Positions 26,661-35,752 of a stretch of 64,000 nucleotides of DNA are shown one piece after another. The notes under the pieces were generated by a model. The model was not told the DNA's origin and did no database searches. It saw nothing but the letters and a program-made list of their open reading frames with translations. Source of the DNA: Saccharopolyspora sp. SCSIO 74807 (GTDB lineage: Bacteria > Actinomycetota > Actinomycetes > Mycobacteriales > Pseudonocardiaceae); contig NZ_CP146100.1 of the NCBI RefSeq assembly GCF_037023755.1, positions 932,501 to 996,500 of the forward strand. Reading direction: 5' to 3'. How positions within the stretch are numbered: position 1 is the first letter of the stretch; each line of letters begins with the position of its first letter. Made by a program: the position numbers and the translations under genes.

Positions 26661-27365
26661 TTAGTCATTGGTCTTGGTGGCCGCGGGGACGCGGCCGAGG
26701 TCGCGGTCTTTGAGCCGGTAGCTGTCGCCCTTCATCGAGATCACTTCGGCGTGGTGGACGAGGCGGTCGATCATGGCGGCGGCGACGACGTCGTCGCCGA
26801 AGACCTCGCCCCAGCGCCCGAATGGCTTGTTCGAGGTGACGATCATGCTGGCTCGCTCGTAGCGGGAGGACACGAGTTGGAAGAACAGGTTGGCTGCTTC
26901 GGCCTCGAAGGGGACGTAGCCGACCTCGTCGACAATGATCAGCGGGATGCGACCCAGTTTGATCAGTTCGGCCTGCAGGTTCCCGGTGTGGTGGGCCTCG
27001 GCCAGGCGGGCGACCCATTCGGCGGCGGTGGCGAAGGCGACCCGGTGTCCGGCCTGGCAGGCGCGGATGCCAAGCCCGATCGACAGGTGCGTCTTGCCGG
27101 TGCCTGGTGGTCCGAGGAAGACGACGTTTTCCATGGCAGCAACGAAATCTAGTGTGCCCAGGTGCGTGATCGTCTCCCGCTTGAACGAGCGCTGATGCTC
27201 AAAATCGAATTCTTCCAGCGATTTGCGCGATGGGAAGCGGGCAGCGCGGATGCGGCCTTCGCCGCCGTGGGCTTCACGGGCGGCGACCTCGCGCTGCAGG
27301 CAAGCGGCCAGAAATTCCTCATAGGACCATTCCTCGGTCCGGGCTCGTTCGGCGTACGCCCGCGA
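26661..27365 (-). pseudogene. istB: IstB-type ATPase of an IS21 element, 5' truncated
   Basis: About 235 residues of IstB: AERARTEEWSYEEFLAACLQ, RKSLEEFDFEHQ, Walker A FLGPPGTGKTHLSIGL, Walker B LIIVDEVGYVPFE, and VTSNKPFGRWGEVFGDDVV. The ATPase core is intact but the first ~20 residues and all of istA are missing; the upstream sequence on this strand is the antisense of a TetR gene. Non-functional as a transposition helper on its own. Confidence 0.9.
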
Positions 27366-27924
27366 AGGGCTGCACGTGTCGATGGCATCGGTGGCCCGCC
27401 GCGCCGGCGTCGGCATCGCCACCCTGTTCCGGCGGTTCCCGACCCAGCAGGACCTGATCGCGGCGGTCTTCGAGGACACGATGGACTCCTACGTCTCCGC
27501 CGTCACCACCGCGCTGGAGGAACCGGACCCGTGGGAGGGGTTCGCGTACTTCATCCGTACCGCGTGCGGGATGCAGGCGGCCGACCGCGGATTCGCCGAA
27601 GTGCTGACGATGACCTTCCCCGCGGCCGACGAACTGGAGGCCAAGCGTTCCACTGCGCTCAACGGTGTCACCGAGCTCATCGGACGAGCGCAGCGGGCGG
27701 GACAGCTGCGCGCGGAATTCCGCCCGGAGGACCTGGTGGTGCTGCTGATGGCCAATGCCGGTGTCGTGGCCGCCGCCGGCGACTCCGCCCCGGGGGCGTG
27801 GAAGCGCCTCGTCGGACACCTGCTCCGAGCCTTCGCCGCCCACGAGATCGACGCCCCGCCACCCGCACCCGAACCCGCGGAACTCGAACAGGCCATGCAA
27901 CGGCTGACCAGCAACCCGCCATGA
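27361..27924 (+). pseudogene. TetR-family regulator, N-terminus lost at IS21 junction
   Basis: The frame enters within the DNA-binding domain: MASVARRAGVGIATLFRRFP (second and recognition helices), then a complete ligand domain to QRLTSNPP. The first ~25 residues that start TetR proteins are absent because the sequence joins the istB remnant at about 27360. A GTG at 27376 could start a shorter protein lacking the first helix, unlikely to bind DNA normally. Confidence 0.8.
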
Positions 27925-28828
27925 CCGCCGAACCACGACATTGCCGAGGCCGTAGCGGCTGACGAAGTCTCCGCCCCGCCCACGCCGTCGGTTCCGGAAA
28001 CGAAAACGAACTCATCGACCGGCAACGCAAGCCACACCGGGCGTCCGACCCGGAAACCTGCCACGAAAACCGGTGACCCGCGCGGTCACCAGTACCGGTT
28101 CCCGGAGAGCCGACGCACAGGAACCGGCGACCCCGCGCAGGTCCGTCCCTTTGATCTCGACGGCCCACCCGGGCCTGGTGGGCGGATTCCCGAGGACAGG
28201 CAGCATCGGCCCTCGGGCGAGCCACCGAGGCGGTTGCGGCCGCGCTGCCATGTTCCGAAGCATGCGTGGCCAGGCAGCACGGCCTGCCACAGACCGTGCT
28301 GACAGGACACGGCGCTCGTGTCAGCGGGGCCGGAGCGCGTCGGCGGTCACGAGCTGGGTCACGATCAGGCTGGCGGTACCGTTGCGGTTGGCGATCTCGA
28401 AGCTGGCCAAGGCCTACCAATCGCCGGTGTGATTTTGGTGCCAAGCGTGCAGCACACCGGGCACGGTCGCGGAGTTATCCAGCCCGCCGGCCCGGACGCG
28501 CAGTGGCACCCCGCTTCGGCTTCCGGCGCGTGCGGGCGGCAACACCTGCGGCAGGCAAACCCACACCGGCTGTGGCGTGGCGGGGCTGCGTCGTGTTCCG
28601 CTCCACTGGCCGGGCTCCTTCCTGCTGTCCACCTGCACCTGCCCTGGTGAAACGACGAGGCGGGCCGCGTCCCTGTGGGCGCGGGGGGCCGGCCCGCACG
28701 GTCCAACGCGACCTCTCCCGCCGCCTTGAACACGAAGACACTAGAACCGTTCGTCACGCGCTACTTGTGTCCTCAACCAGTGGTCGCGCTCACCGCTCGC
28801 GGGAGCAAGACGCTTCGCGGCTCAAGGC
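27925..28828. other. 900 bases without a supported gene
   Basis: Several overlapping frames on both strands, none with family motifs, credible starts or consistent third-base bias. Probably decayed sequence next to the IS21/TetR scar. Confidence 0.5.
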
Positions 28829-29227
28829 TCAGGCAGCTACTTTCTCGGCGCTGGCCAGGTCAAATTCCGCATTGCGGACGCCCTCGACAAACGCGGACCA
28901 CTCGCCCGGCGTGTACGACAGGGTCTTGCCTGGGCTGGTGCGCGCGTGGAGGTCTGCTCGACCGTCGGTGCCGATCACGATGTTGATCACGGCGTTCGAG
29001 TTGGCTGGCACACGTCCAACAACTTCATCCAGAAACCGTGTCCAGTGACCAGCAGGGACGCTCAGAACCGGGCCTGCGCCGCGGTCCTTGCTGTCGCGGA
29101 TGTGGACGAGATCGGTGCCGAAGCAAACCTCGACGCACTGGTTGCCGTTTGGGTTGCTGCGCGAGCTCTTGAACCACACCCCGATAGGGCTGTCACGGCG
29201 AGCCGTGCTGGCGTTGTTGGAGGTCAT
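28829..29227 (-). CDS. Two-domain DUF397 protein
   Basis: 132 aa with two DUF397 repeats: first VWFKSSRSNPNGNQCVEVCF to LVHIRDSKD, second around HARTSPGKTLSYTPGEWSAFVEGVR. DUF397 proteins are partners of the XRE-DUF5753 regulator type, encoded immediately upstream in the same direction. The pair belongs to the Scr1/BldB-associated system of actinomycetes. Two domains in one chain is longer than the usual ~65 aa. Confidence 0.9.
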   Translation of the reverse strand: MTSNNASTARRDSPIGVWFKSSRSNPNGNQCVEVCFGTDLVHIRDSKDRGAGPVLSVPAGHWTRFLDEVVGRVPANSNAVINIVIGTDGRADLHARTSPGKTLSYTPGEWSAFVEGVRNAEFDLASAEKVAA

Positions 29228-29268
29228 CTCCGCTGCTGTCCTTCGTTATGTTGCTGCGTGACTGGCGA

Positions 29269-30123
29269 TCAGAGGCTGGCAGCAAGATCAAGCAGGACAC
29301 GGCGGGTCTGCTCGGGGCCAGATGCCGCTGCCTTCTGCTGGTCCCACAGAGCCAGGTACTGCGCCGTTCGCTTGCTGTCATCCACGTAGGTACCACCATC
29401 GTGTTGCTCCAGGTAAACGATACTTACTGGAGTCTTGGTGTCGTACTCGAAGACCGAGTAGTCGTGGCCTTGCCCCATGTAGTACCCGGCAGTGAACGGA
29501 ACGAGCTGAAGCTCGATGTTCGGGCGATCCAGGACCTCGGTAAGCCACATGACCTGCCCCTTCATGATCTCCGAGCTGCCGATGCTCCACCGACGCAGTG
29601 CAGCTTCGTCGATGATGAACCAGAACTTCTGATCGGCGTCGTCGAGCACGCGTTGGCGTGCCAGCCGATCCGAGGTGTCTTGGTCGATCTGCTCTTGGCT
29701 CGGCGAGGGGCGCCAGGCGCGGAACAAGGTGCGCATGTACTGCTCGGTCTGCAGCAAGCCCGGTACGACCATGGCCTGATAGGAAAAGAAGCGTTGGCAG
29801 CTGGCCTCCATGTCAACCAATAGCCGCATGTGCTGGCGAAACCTCGTACTGAACGCGCCTCGCTTCGTCCGACGGTTGCCTTCGGCTTGCAGGTCCCGGG
29901 CGTACGCCTTGTCTGTCTCGGTGGCTCCGTAGCGCTCCAAAAGTGCATCCAGCTCCACAGGCCGGATGCCGCTACCGGATTCGATGTGCGCGATCTTCTG
30001 TTGGGTGCAGCGCAGGACCTCCGCCGCCTCATCCTGCTTCAACCCGGCCTCGATGCGTTGCCGGGCGAGTTCATTGCCCAACACGATCTTCATCACCGCC
30101 GGTGGAAGCTGCTGCTGAGCCAC
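29269..30123 (-). CDS. XRE helix-turn-helix regulator with DUF5753
   Basis: 284 aa from the GTG at 30123 (GGAGG 6 bases upstream). Helix-turn-helix residues ~17-68 (LGNELARQRIEAGLKQDEAA, QQKIAHIESG), then DUF5753 with the hallmark FFSYQAMVVPGLLQTEQYMR and FIIDEAALRR. Controls, or is countered by, the DUF397 partner. A perfect palindrome lies 64 bases upstream of its start. Confidence 0.93.
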   Translation of the reverse strand: MAQQQLPPAVMKIVLGNELARQRIEAGLKQDEAAEVLRCTQQKIAHIESGSGIRPVELDALLERYGATETDKAYARDLQAEGNRRTKRGAFSTRFRQHMRLLVDMEASCQRFFSYQAMVVPGLLQTEQYMRTLFRAWRPSPSQEQIDQDTSDRLARQRVLDDADQKFWFIIDEAALRRWSIGSSEIMKGQVMWLTEVLDRPNIELQLVPFTAGYYMGQGHDYSVFEYDTKTPVSIVYLEQHDGGTYVDDSKRTAQYLALWDQQKAAASGPEQTRRVLLDLAASL

Positions 30124-30186
30124 GCCTACCTCCGTTTCGCGATCAGCCTGATCACGCATAGTACAGACTAATTCACCCATTTGTAC

Positions 30187-30207
30187 GTGTACTCAACTTG
30201 AGTACAC
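30187..30207. promoter_or_regulatory. Perfect palindrome upstream of XRE regulator
   Basis: GTGTACTCAA-C-TTGAGTACAC, 21 bases, perfect arms. The right half continues as TGAGTACACGAGTTACG (30199-30215), and nearly the same 17 bases recur at 30266-30282 with one change. Likely autoregulatory operator of the XRE protein. Confidence 0.75.
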
Positions 30208-30265
30208 GAGTTACGGTTTCTCCCAAGCCAGACACAGGACCGCTACGTCTGCGAGATCGAGATTA

Positions 30266-30282
30266 TGAGTACACAAGTTACG
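30266..30282. repeat. Second copy of TGAGTACAC(A/G)AGTTACG
   Basis: Direct repeat of 30199-30215 with a single mismatch, 67 bases apart. Either a second operator half or part of a divergent promoter. Confidence 0.7.
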
Positions 30283-30716
30283 AGCCTACTTGGTCCGGCT
30301 CCGGGCGATGATGGCGGATCCCGGAGGCTCTCCTACCCAGCACGAAGGTCACTCCGGTTCCCGAGCCACCAGTCCCAGCACGCTCTGCCACGCGCCCCAG
30401 CAGGGCTGAGGCGCCGAGCTGCCGGCGGCGGGCGGCATCGGATCGAGTCCCCTTCCCGCGAGCGACGACTCCGCACGCTGTCCGCTCATCTCCTCTGGAG
30501 CGACTACGGCGCCACAATCGCGCTGCCCGATCCATCACCTGCACGCCAGCCCGCCGGACGGATCGGACAGGCCCCGTCCACGACCGCCCCTCCCTTAAGA
30601 CCAGCCCGTCCGGCCCCCGAACCGGATCGGGCACATGAGGGCAGGCGACGCTGCGTCGAGTCACCCGCAGCCGCCGACTCCGCGCGCCGCCTGTTTCCTC
30701 GCCGAGAGGTGGTCCG
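30283..30716. other. Intergenic region, no gene recognised
   Basis: Long frames run on both strands here but have no recognisable features; probably the leader of the next hypothetical operon. Confidence 0.4.
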
Positions 30717-31199
30717 ATGACCGCGCCGAACGAGCGGCTGTTCTTCACCTGGTTTCTCAGCGGTACCGACAATCAGGACCACGCCGTCGTCGACGAGGAG
30801 TTCACGCGGGCGCTCCACGCCGGTTCCGGCCTGTGCGAAGCCCTGTGCGGGCACCGCGTTGTACCGCGGTCGCTCACTGTGCCGCCGGGTCCGCACTGCA
30901 CCCGATGCCTGCTGTTCGTGAGAGCCCGCGCCACCCTGTCCGACCCCGATCTCCGGAGTGCGGACCGGCCGTGCCGTCATCGGGCGCCGACGTTGCTTCG
31001 TCGCTTGTTCCACCACTCTGTCCGATCCGTCGCCCGCACAGCATTCCCTCGACCGGATCGGGCAGAACCAGACCGTGGCGGCCCCGCCGCTGAAACCCCT
31101 CCTTCCGACGGGGCCGCCGCGCACCACCACCGCCGACCTCGGACTCCGCAACAGAGACCCACCACCGCCGCAGAGCGCCACATGAACGGAACGGAGTAA
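30717..31199 (+). CDS. Hypothetical protein with Cys/His cluster
   Basis: 160 aa. The conserved-looking part is the first ~65 residues: FFTWFLSGTDNQDHAVVDEE, then GLCEALCGHRVVPRSLTVPP and GPHCTRCLLFVRA, with cysteines arranged CxxxC...CxxC plus His, a possible zinc site. The rest is arginine/histidine/proline-rich and may be disordered. Proteins with this N-terminal pattern are widespread in Pseudonocardiaceae, function unknown. GAGAGG lies 8 bases before the ATG. Confidence 0.6.
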   Translation: MTAPNERLFFTWFLSGTDNQDHAVVDEEFTRALHAGSGLCEALCGHRVVPRSLTVPPGPHCTRCLLFVRARATLSDPDLRSADRPCRHRAPTLLRRLFHHSVRSVARTAFPRPDRAEPDRGGPAAETPPSDGAAAHHHRRPRTPQQRPTTAAERHMNGTE

Positions 31200-31203
31200 C
31201 GAC

Positions 31204-31671
31204 ATGGCGATCTCGATCTCCCCCGCTGCCCGATCCGACGTCGTTGAGCCCGATCTCGCCGCCGAGGCACGCTTCTTCTCCGAGCACATGGGCTGGCCCA
31301 TCACCATCGACGTCCAACACCAGCGACTGGTGATGCGGACCGGCGACGTCTGCGAGGCGCTCATCCTTCCTCGATCTTTGGCCGAGCCGGTAGCGCTGGA
31401 GCTGGCCTCCAGCTTGATGTCCGGTCCTGTGAGTAGGGATAACCGTGACCGCTGGTGGACGGTCATCACTGAGCCCCGGCATCGGGCGAATGTCCAACTT
31501 CCCCACGAGTTGCACGCCGAGCGAATGCACGCCGTTCCGCCCGGCGGGGAACTCATCATTCCCCCGAGGACGGCCACCATGTCGTGGTGGCAGCAGCCCC
31601 AGCCCACCACGTCGTTGCCGCCGTGGTCGGCAGTCGTGGCCACTGCCCGCCGGGTTCTCAATCGGACGTAG
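31204..31671 (+). CDS. Hypothetical actinobacterial protein (RWWT motif)
   Basis: 155 aa, 4 bases after the previous gene. Contains RFFSEHMGWPITIDVQHQRL, a region LPRSLAEPVALELASSLMSG, then DRWWTVITEPRHR and a proline-rich end. No known domain; pattern recurs beside the previous gene type in related actinomycetes (recollection, not searched). Probably cytoplasmic. Confidence 0.6.
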   Translation: MAISISPAARSDVVEPDLAAEARFFSEHMGWPITIDVQHQRLVMRTGDVCEALILPRSLAEPVALELASSLMSGPVSRDNRDRWWTVITEPRHRANVQLPHELHAERMHAVPPGGELIIPPRTATMSWWQQPQPTTSLPPWSAVVATARRVLNRT

Positions 31672-31736
31672 GTGCGCGGCGTCGCGCCGCCTGCCCCCGG
31701 CAACGTTCCCCACCGAATGATTGGAGTTGATCGGCC

Positions 31737-31922
31737 GTGTCGACGGCTGTAGATCCCGAGCCCGGGTGCCGCCCCGATCCCGATCACGCCGGTTCCACCT
31801 CGCCTTTGGGACACACGTGCTCCACGTGGGCCAGTGTCCCGAATACCGGTGGTTGGTCCGAGTGCCACTGCGGCCACGTCTGGCCGCCGACCAACCGCGA
31901 CCGGGGAGGTAGTCGATCGTGA
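31737..31922 (+). CDS. Small possible zinc-ribbon protein
   Basis: 61 aa from the GTG at 31737. GHTCSTWASVPNTGGWSECH followed by CGHVWPP gives a CxxxxxxxxxxxxxxxCxC/H layout seen in short actinobacterial hypotheticals. Start site and function unsure. Confidence 0.4.
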   Translation: MSTAVDPEPGCRPDPDHAGSTSPLGHTCSTWASVPNTGGWSECHCGHVWPPTNRDRGGSRS

Positions 31923-32183
31923 GAACGCCCAGCCGAATCGCGAGGAAGACCCCGATCGTCACCGTGACCGACCAGCCTGCGCCCGGTCCCGACGCGGGTG
32001 CTCGGTCCAGAGCAGTACGGGCCAGAGGTCCCGTTGGCTATTGCCGGGCCGTACGGCGCGCTGCTCACCGCCGTGCACAGGACCTGGTGCGACGGTGCTG
32101 GCGCAATTGGTGGTGCCGAACGACAACGGCACGGACCGAGGCCCGGACATCGTCGTCGCATGGGCGGAGACCGGAGTCCCGTC

Positions 32184-32261
32184 ATGACAACCGTGGTGAC
32201 GCTGCTGATCTTGGCCATGATCGCGGTGATCGTCAGTGCGTTGACCATCTACCGCAGCTGA
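32184..32261 (+). CDS. 25-residue single-helix membrane peptide
   Basis: ATG with GGAG 9 bases upstream; product MTTVVTLLILAMIAVIVSAL plus TIYRS is almost entirely one transmembrane helix. Could be a small regulatory membrane peptide or chance. Too short to judge coding bias. Confidence 0.35.
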   Translation: MTTVVTLLILAMIAVIVSALTIYRS

Positions 32262-32664
32262 CCGATCTCGTGGCCTTCGGCCCGGTCGCGATCGTGTGGG
32301 TCCGGTTGATTCGGGGGTCGCAGTGGCACCGTGCGGGAGCCGCCTGCGCACCGCGAGCGGGTGAGATGATGGAGTTTCGCGGTGCGATGCCGCCGCGGGC
32401 CGGTGGTTTCGTGGTGTGCCTGGAATGCGCATTCGTGACCGGAATCGGGGTCGAGGCCGCGGCCTACCCGGCCAGACACCGTGCCGAACCCGCCCACGAA
32501 CCAGCCACCGCGACAACCATGCCATTCCACGTCGAAAACCCGCGCCAATCAAGCAGAGAGCGGCCGACCAGCCCGATACCGCGTCTGCCCGGCGACAGTA
32601 TTACCGCTCGGCCTGCCCAAGTAATCACGCCACGGCCGGACTTCGGAAGACATGGGGAATGTGC
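32262..32664. other. Region without a supported gene
   Basis: A plus-strand frame runs through (MEFRGAMPPRAGGFVVCLEC) but shows no family and no clear start. Confidence 0.4.
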
Positions 32665-32946
32665 ATGAAAATTCCGCACACGTCGGCCCTACCCACAACG
32701 CGTGACGTGGTCGAGCAAGGCAAACGGATCCACGAGATCTTGGGGGAGCTGGTGTTCGCGTTGCCGGGGCGCCGCACGGTCCCCCAGGGCGAAGCTCGCA
32801 TCGTCGCCTCGAGGTTGCGCTTGTATGCGAAGGTCCTGGAGCAGTACGCCCCGACTTGTCCGATCGACGCTGACGACGGACCCGCGGCGGCAGCCACTAC
32901 CGCGGCGGCAGCGCGAACGTCGTTCGACCTCGACCAGCAGCGGTAG
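32665..32946 (+). CDS. Hypothetical helical protein
   Basis: 93 aa from the ATG at 32665 (GGGGA upstream). Sequence TTRDVVEQGKRIHEILGELV, QGEARIVASRLRLYAKVLEQ predicts two or three amphipathic helices, followed by an Ala-rich tail. No family recognised; host-like composition. Confidence 0.55.
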   Translation: MKIPHTSALPTTRDVVEQGKRIHEILGELVFALPGRRTVPQGEARIVASRLRLYAKVLEQYAPTCPIDADDGPAAAATTAAAARTSFDLDQQR

Positions 32947-33353
32947 CCGTATCCGGCGAAGACGAATCGAGCACCGGACTACGTAACACGGTCACGCGCG
33001 GAGCCAATCTTCCCCGGACTCCGACCTCGGTTTTAGTGCGTGCCTGCGTCATTTCTCGGCCCCGAACGAGAACTGGCGTTTCCTGAGAAATGCGGGGGGC
33101 TCGATCACCTCACCACCCCGAAGCGGATCCCAGCGTGGGGGACCCGCGTGCGGTGATCGAGCTCCCTGGGCTGCATTTCGCTTACGTGCCAGCCAAAACC
33201 ACCGCAGAAATATCCTCCGTGGACGGTTGGCTCGTCGCTGTCACGACGAGCCAACCGCACTGTCCCGCCCGATCGCTGAGTCCCGGTTCGCGCTCCAACA
33301 CCAACCGGTTCTCAGTGCCGTGGTCCCGACGAGACCGAAAGGAGTCTATCCAG
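32947..33353. other. Intergenic region, no gene recognised
   Basis: 407 bases. The end holds the AAAGGAG site for the next gene. Confidence 0.5.
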
Positions 33354-33617
33354 ATGCCGAGCTGCACCACCTGCGGCAACCCCCTGGCACCCGCCGCCGA
33401 AACGCTGCCCCTCTCCGGTCTCGACGTTCCGCGCCACGTACAGGACGCCCCGATCACCATCTGCCCCTACTGCCACCAACCCTCGAACGAGGACAGCCGT
33501 GCTATCACCGTCCCTACGCATTCATGCCCTACTAGCCGCACTCAGTCCCACTCCGACTTTGTCGCGTGCTTGGGCGATTTCCGACCCATCGTGCGTGATC
33601 CGGAACGTGAACAATGA
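33354..33617 (+). CDS. Small zinc-ribbon-like protein
   Basis: 87 aa. CTTCGNP at residues 4-10 and CPYCHQP at ~42-48 make two CxxC knuckles, a classic treble-clef/zinc-ribbon arrangement. AAAGGAG 9 bases before the ATG. Function unknown; first of the genes leading to the HAD/Nudix/methyltransferase group. Confidence 0.6.
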   Translation: MPSCTTCGNPLAPAAETLPLSGLDVPRHVQDAPITICPYCHQPSNEDSRAITVPTHSCPTSRTQSHSDFVACLGDFRPIVRDPEREQ

Positions 33618-33656
33618 CCATGATGACTGCGGCGTTTCCTGCTGCCCGGTGTTGTC

Positions 33657-34245
33657 ATGAACCCCGGTATCGGAGTGGTGTCCCTGGATGTGGGCGGGCC
33701 GCTGGGACGCACTGACGGTGTCAGCCTGGGTGCAGCATTGAGTGCCGCGTCGCCAAAAGACGCGGCCACTGTTGCCCACGTCGTGCGGACCCGACTGCAC
33801 ACCGCCACCACGATCACCGATGACGTGGTTCAGCACGTCGCGGGCGAACTCGCCCTTGCACCCCGGCAGGTCGCGGACATCCTCAACACACCACGGCCAT
33901 TCGTACTGGACCCGACCGCACGAGCACTGGTGGCCGGACTACGCGACGGCTGCCCCGATCTTCGCGTGGTGGTGTGTTCCAATCTCGCCGCCGCCGATCT
34001 CGGCCATGCCGAATCGGTGCGTGCCGAACTCGGGCCGTTGCTCGATGGCGCGTACTTCTCCTGCGAGACCGGGCTGGCCAAAGGCACCGGACCAGCCGTG
34101 TTCGAGCACATAGCCAACAGGCACCGCATCGACGTGGCCGAGATCGTCCATGTCGGCGACAAGCTCCCCGAAGACGTCCACGGCCCCCTCCTAGCCGGTT
34201 CACGTGCCCTATGGGTGCACCCCGACCACATCCGCGCACCGCCGG
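33657..34245 (+). CDS. HAD-superfamily hydrolase, C-terminus out of frame
   Basis: About 196 recognisable residues: motif I SLDVGGPLG (the DxGGxL variant), VVVCSNLAAADLG (motif II), and GLAKGTGPAVFEHIANRH, EIVHVGDKLPEDVHGPLLAG (motifs III/IV). The frame then drifts into non-homologous Arg/Pro text while the expected HAD-like tail (TAPDLAEAIRVLHEW) appears in the +1 frame, which is the Nudix frame. So HAD and Nudix are either split by a frameshift near 34240 or once formed a fusion. Confidence 0.7.
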
Positions 34246-34299
34246 ATCGCCGGATCGGACCGCTACCGCACTGCCCCGGATCTCGCCGAAGCGATCCGC

Positions 34300-34773
34300 G
34301 TGCTGCACGAGTGGATCCCGGCGAGCCAACCCCGCCCGGCACTACCGGTACGCGCCGCCGCACTCATCCGAGACCACCACCGGCGACTGCTGCTCGTCCG
34401 CGGACCCGACGACGAGGACTTCTCACTACCCGGCGGGCGATGCGACAAGCTCGGACCCGATGCGCCGCCCACGGCGATGGCCCGCGAGGTAAGCGAAGAA
34501 CTTCGGCTGACCGTGGTCCCCGGCGAGCTGGTGTGGACCGGATGGTCCGAGGCCGAATCGTCCGACGGCGAGAACAAGGTCCACTTCCTGTTCGAGGCGA
34601 ACATCCTCGGCACAAGTGTGCCGGTACCCAACCCCACCGAAGTCGCCGAAATCCGTTGGGCCGGCCACCACGAGGCGCTGCGCCTGCTACACCCCGCCGA
34701 AGCCGACCGGATTCACCGCATCGCCTGCGGACGCACACACGGCTGGCAACACCACATCGCCCACGCCCGCTGA
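34300..34773 (+). CDS. Nudix hydrolase
   Basis: 157 aa counted from the GTG at 34300 (frame open further upstream inside the HAD region). Nudix box GGRCDKLGPDAPPTAMAREV with SEELRLTV: the catalytic REVSEE core is kept, but the first glutamate of the Gx5E motif is not in place. Hydrolyses nucleoside-diphosphate-linked compounds. Start is uncertain because of the likely frameshift with the HAD gene. Confidence 0.7.
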   Translation: MLHEWIPASQPRPALPVRAAALIRDHHRRLLLVRGPDDEDFSLPGGRCDKLGPDAPPTAMAREVSEELRLTVVPGELVWTGWSEAESSDGENKVHFLFEANILGTSVPVPNPTEVAEIRWAGHHEALRLLHPAEADRIHRIACGRTHGWQHHIAHAR

Positions 34774-34799
34774 CTCTTCAACCTAAGAACGGAGTTGCC

Positions 34800-35369
34800 G
34801 TGACCGAAACACTGCCCGACCGGTTCTGCTGGACCCACCGGCCCGACCACGGACCCGACGAACGCCTCCTCCGCCTCCGTCCCGGCAACACGGTGCTCGA
34901 CCTCGGATGCGGACGAGGAACCCAGCTCGCCTACCTCAGCCGCACCCACCACACGCACGGGATCGGCATCGACCACGAAGCTGAGTGGCGCGCCGGCGTT
35001 TGTACCTACGCCCATGGCGGCACTGCCGAATTTCTCCACGCCACCGCGCTGGACTACCTCACCCAGCAAGCCGGGAGCTCAATCGACGCCATCTACTCCC
35101 GATTCGGCGCGATCTGGTTCACCGACCCCGACCAGCTCCTCCCCCTGATCACCACGCGGCTGCAACCCGGCGGACGGCTCGTGTTCTCCCACCTCGCCCC
35201 CGGCTACCCGTCCTTCGACATCCCACGCTGGGACCACACCCCCGGCCACTGGCAAGACCGGCTCGCCGACCTCGGATTCACCGAACTCCGCACCCAGCTC
35301 CTGCCCTGCCACGGGAAATGCAGCTACCCAGCCTGCACCGGAGTGATGATCGTGGAAGGAACCCGATGA
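34800..35369 (+). CDS. Class I SAM-dependent methyltransferase
   Basis: 189 aa from the GTG at 34800 (GGAG 5 bases upstream). AdoMet motif I VLDLGCGRGTQLAYLSRT (~32-49), acidic IGIDHEAEW, AIYSRFGAIWFTDPDQLLP and LQPGGRLVFSHLAPG. The C-terminus has CHGKCSYPAC, an unusual CxxxCxxxxC stretch. The frame of the HAD gene continues into it by chance. Substrate unknown. Confidence 0.85.
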   Translation: MTETLPDRFCWTHRPDHGPDERLLRLRPGNTVLDLGCGRGTQLAYLSRTHHTHGIGIDHEAEWRAGVCTYAHGGTAEFLHATALDYLTQQAGSSIDAIYSRFGAIWFTDPDQLLPLITTRLQPGGRLVFSHLAPGYPSFDIPRWDHTPGHWQDRLADLGFTELRTQLLPCHGKCSYPACTGVMIVEGTR

Positions 35370-35752
35370 ACAACCCGCTCCTGCACGTACTGACCTTCGG
35401 CTACGCCCGCACCCCTGCACCGGAGACGAACCTGACCGTCGACGTGCGCTGGATACCGAATCCCTGGCACTGCAACGAATTCCGCGACCTATCCGGCCTC
35501 GACGCCCCGGTCCAAGACTGGATCTTTGCGCAACGCGGCGTCGCCGTCTGGTTTGAAGCACTGCTCGACGTCCTCGGCCCCACAGTCGCGGCAGCTGAAA
35601 CTCGTGGCGAACCACTGGTCACCGTCGCTTTCGGCTGCCAGGGCGGCCATGACCGCAGCGTCGCGGTCGCTCTCCGTCTGGCCAACGCCTTCCAACGGGC
35701 CGGAAGTCCCGCCCACGTCCAGCACCTGTCCTTCGTACGGGGATCACGGTGA
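35366..35752 (+). CDS. RapZ C-terminal-domain-like protein
   Basis: 128 aa. VAFGCQGGHDRSVAVALRLA closely follows the RapZ C-terminal signature (GCTGGxHRSVxxxE), and VRWIPNPW resembles its DxRxxPNP start. RapZ's C-domain binds glucosamine-6-phosphate; stand-alone versions occur in actinobacteria with unknown roles. ATG overlaps the methyltransferase stop, so both are coupled. Notably a UDP-GlcNAc epimerase gene lies just downstream on the other strand. Confidence 0.8.
   Translation: MNNPLLHVLTFGYARTPAPETNLTVDVRWIPNPWHCNEFRDLSGLDAPVQDWIFAQRGVAVWFEALLDVLGPTVAAAETRGEPLVTVAFGCQGGHDRSVAVALRLANAFQRAGSPAHVQHLSFVRGSR

Noticed and set aside
27925-28828. Hypothetical genes after the TetR remnant
   Set aside because: Frames alternate on both strands without consistent features.
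34204-34299. Nudix start at the GTG of 34204
   Set aside because: Those codons lie inside conserved HAD sequence in another frame; the GTG at 34300 is preferred.
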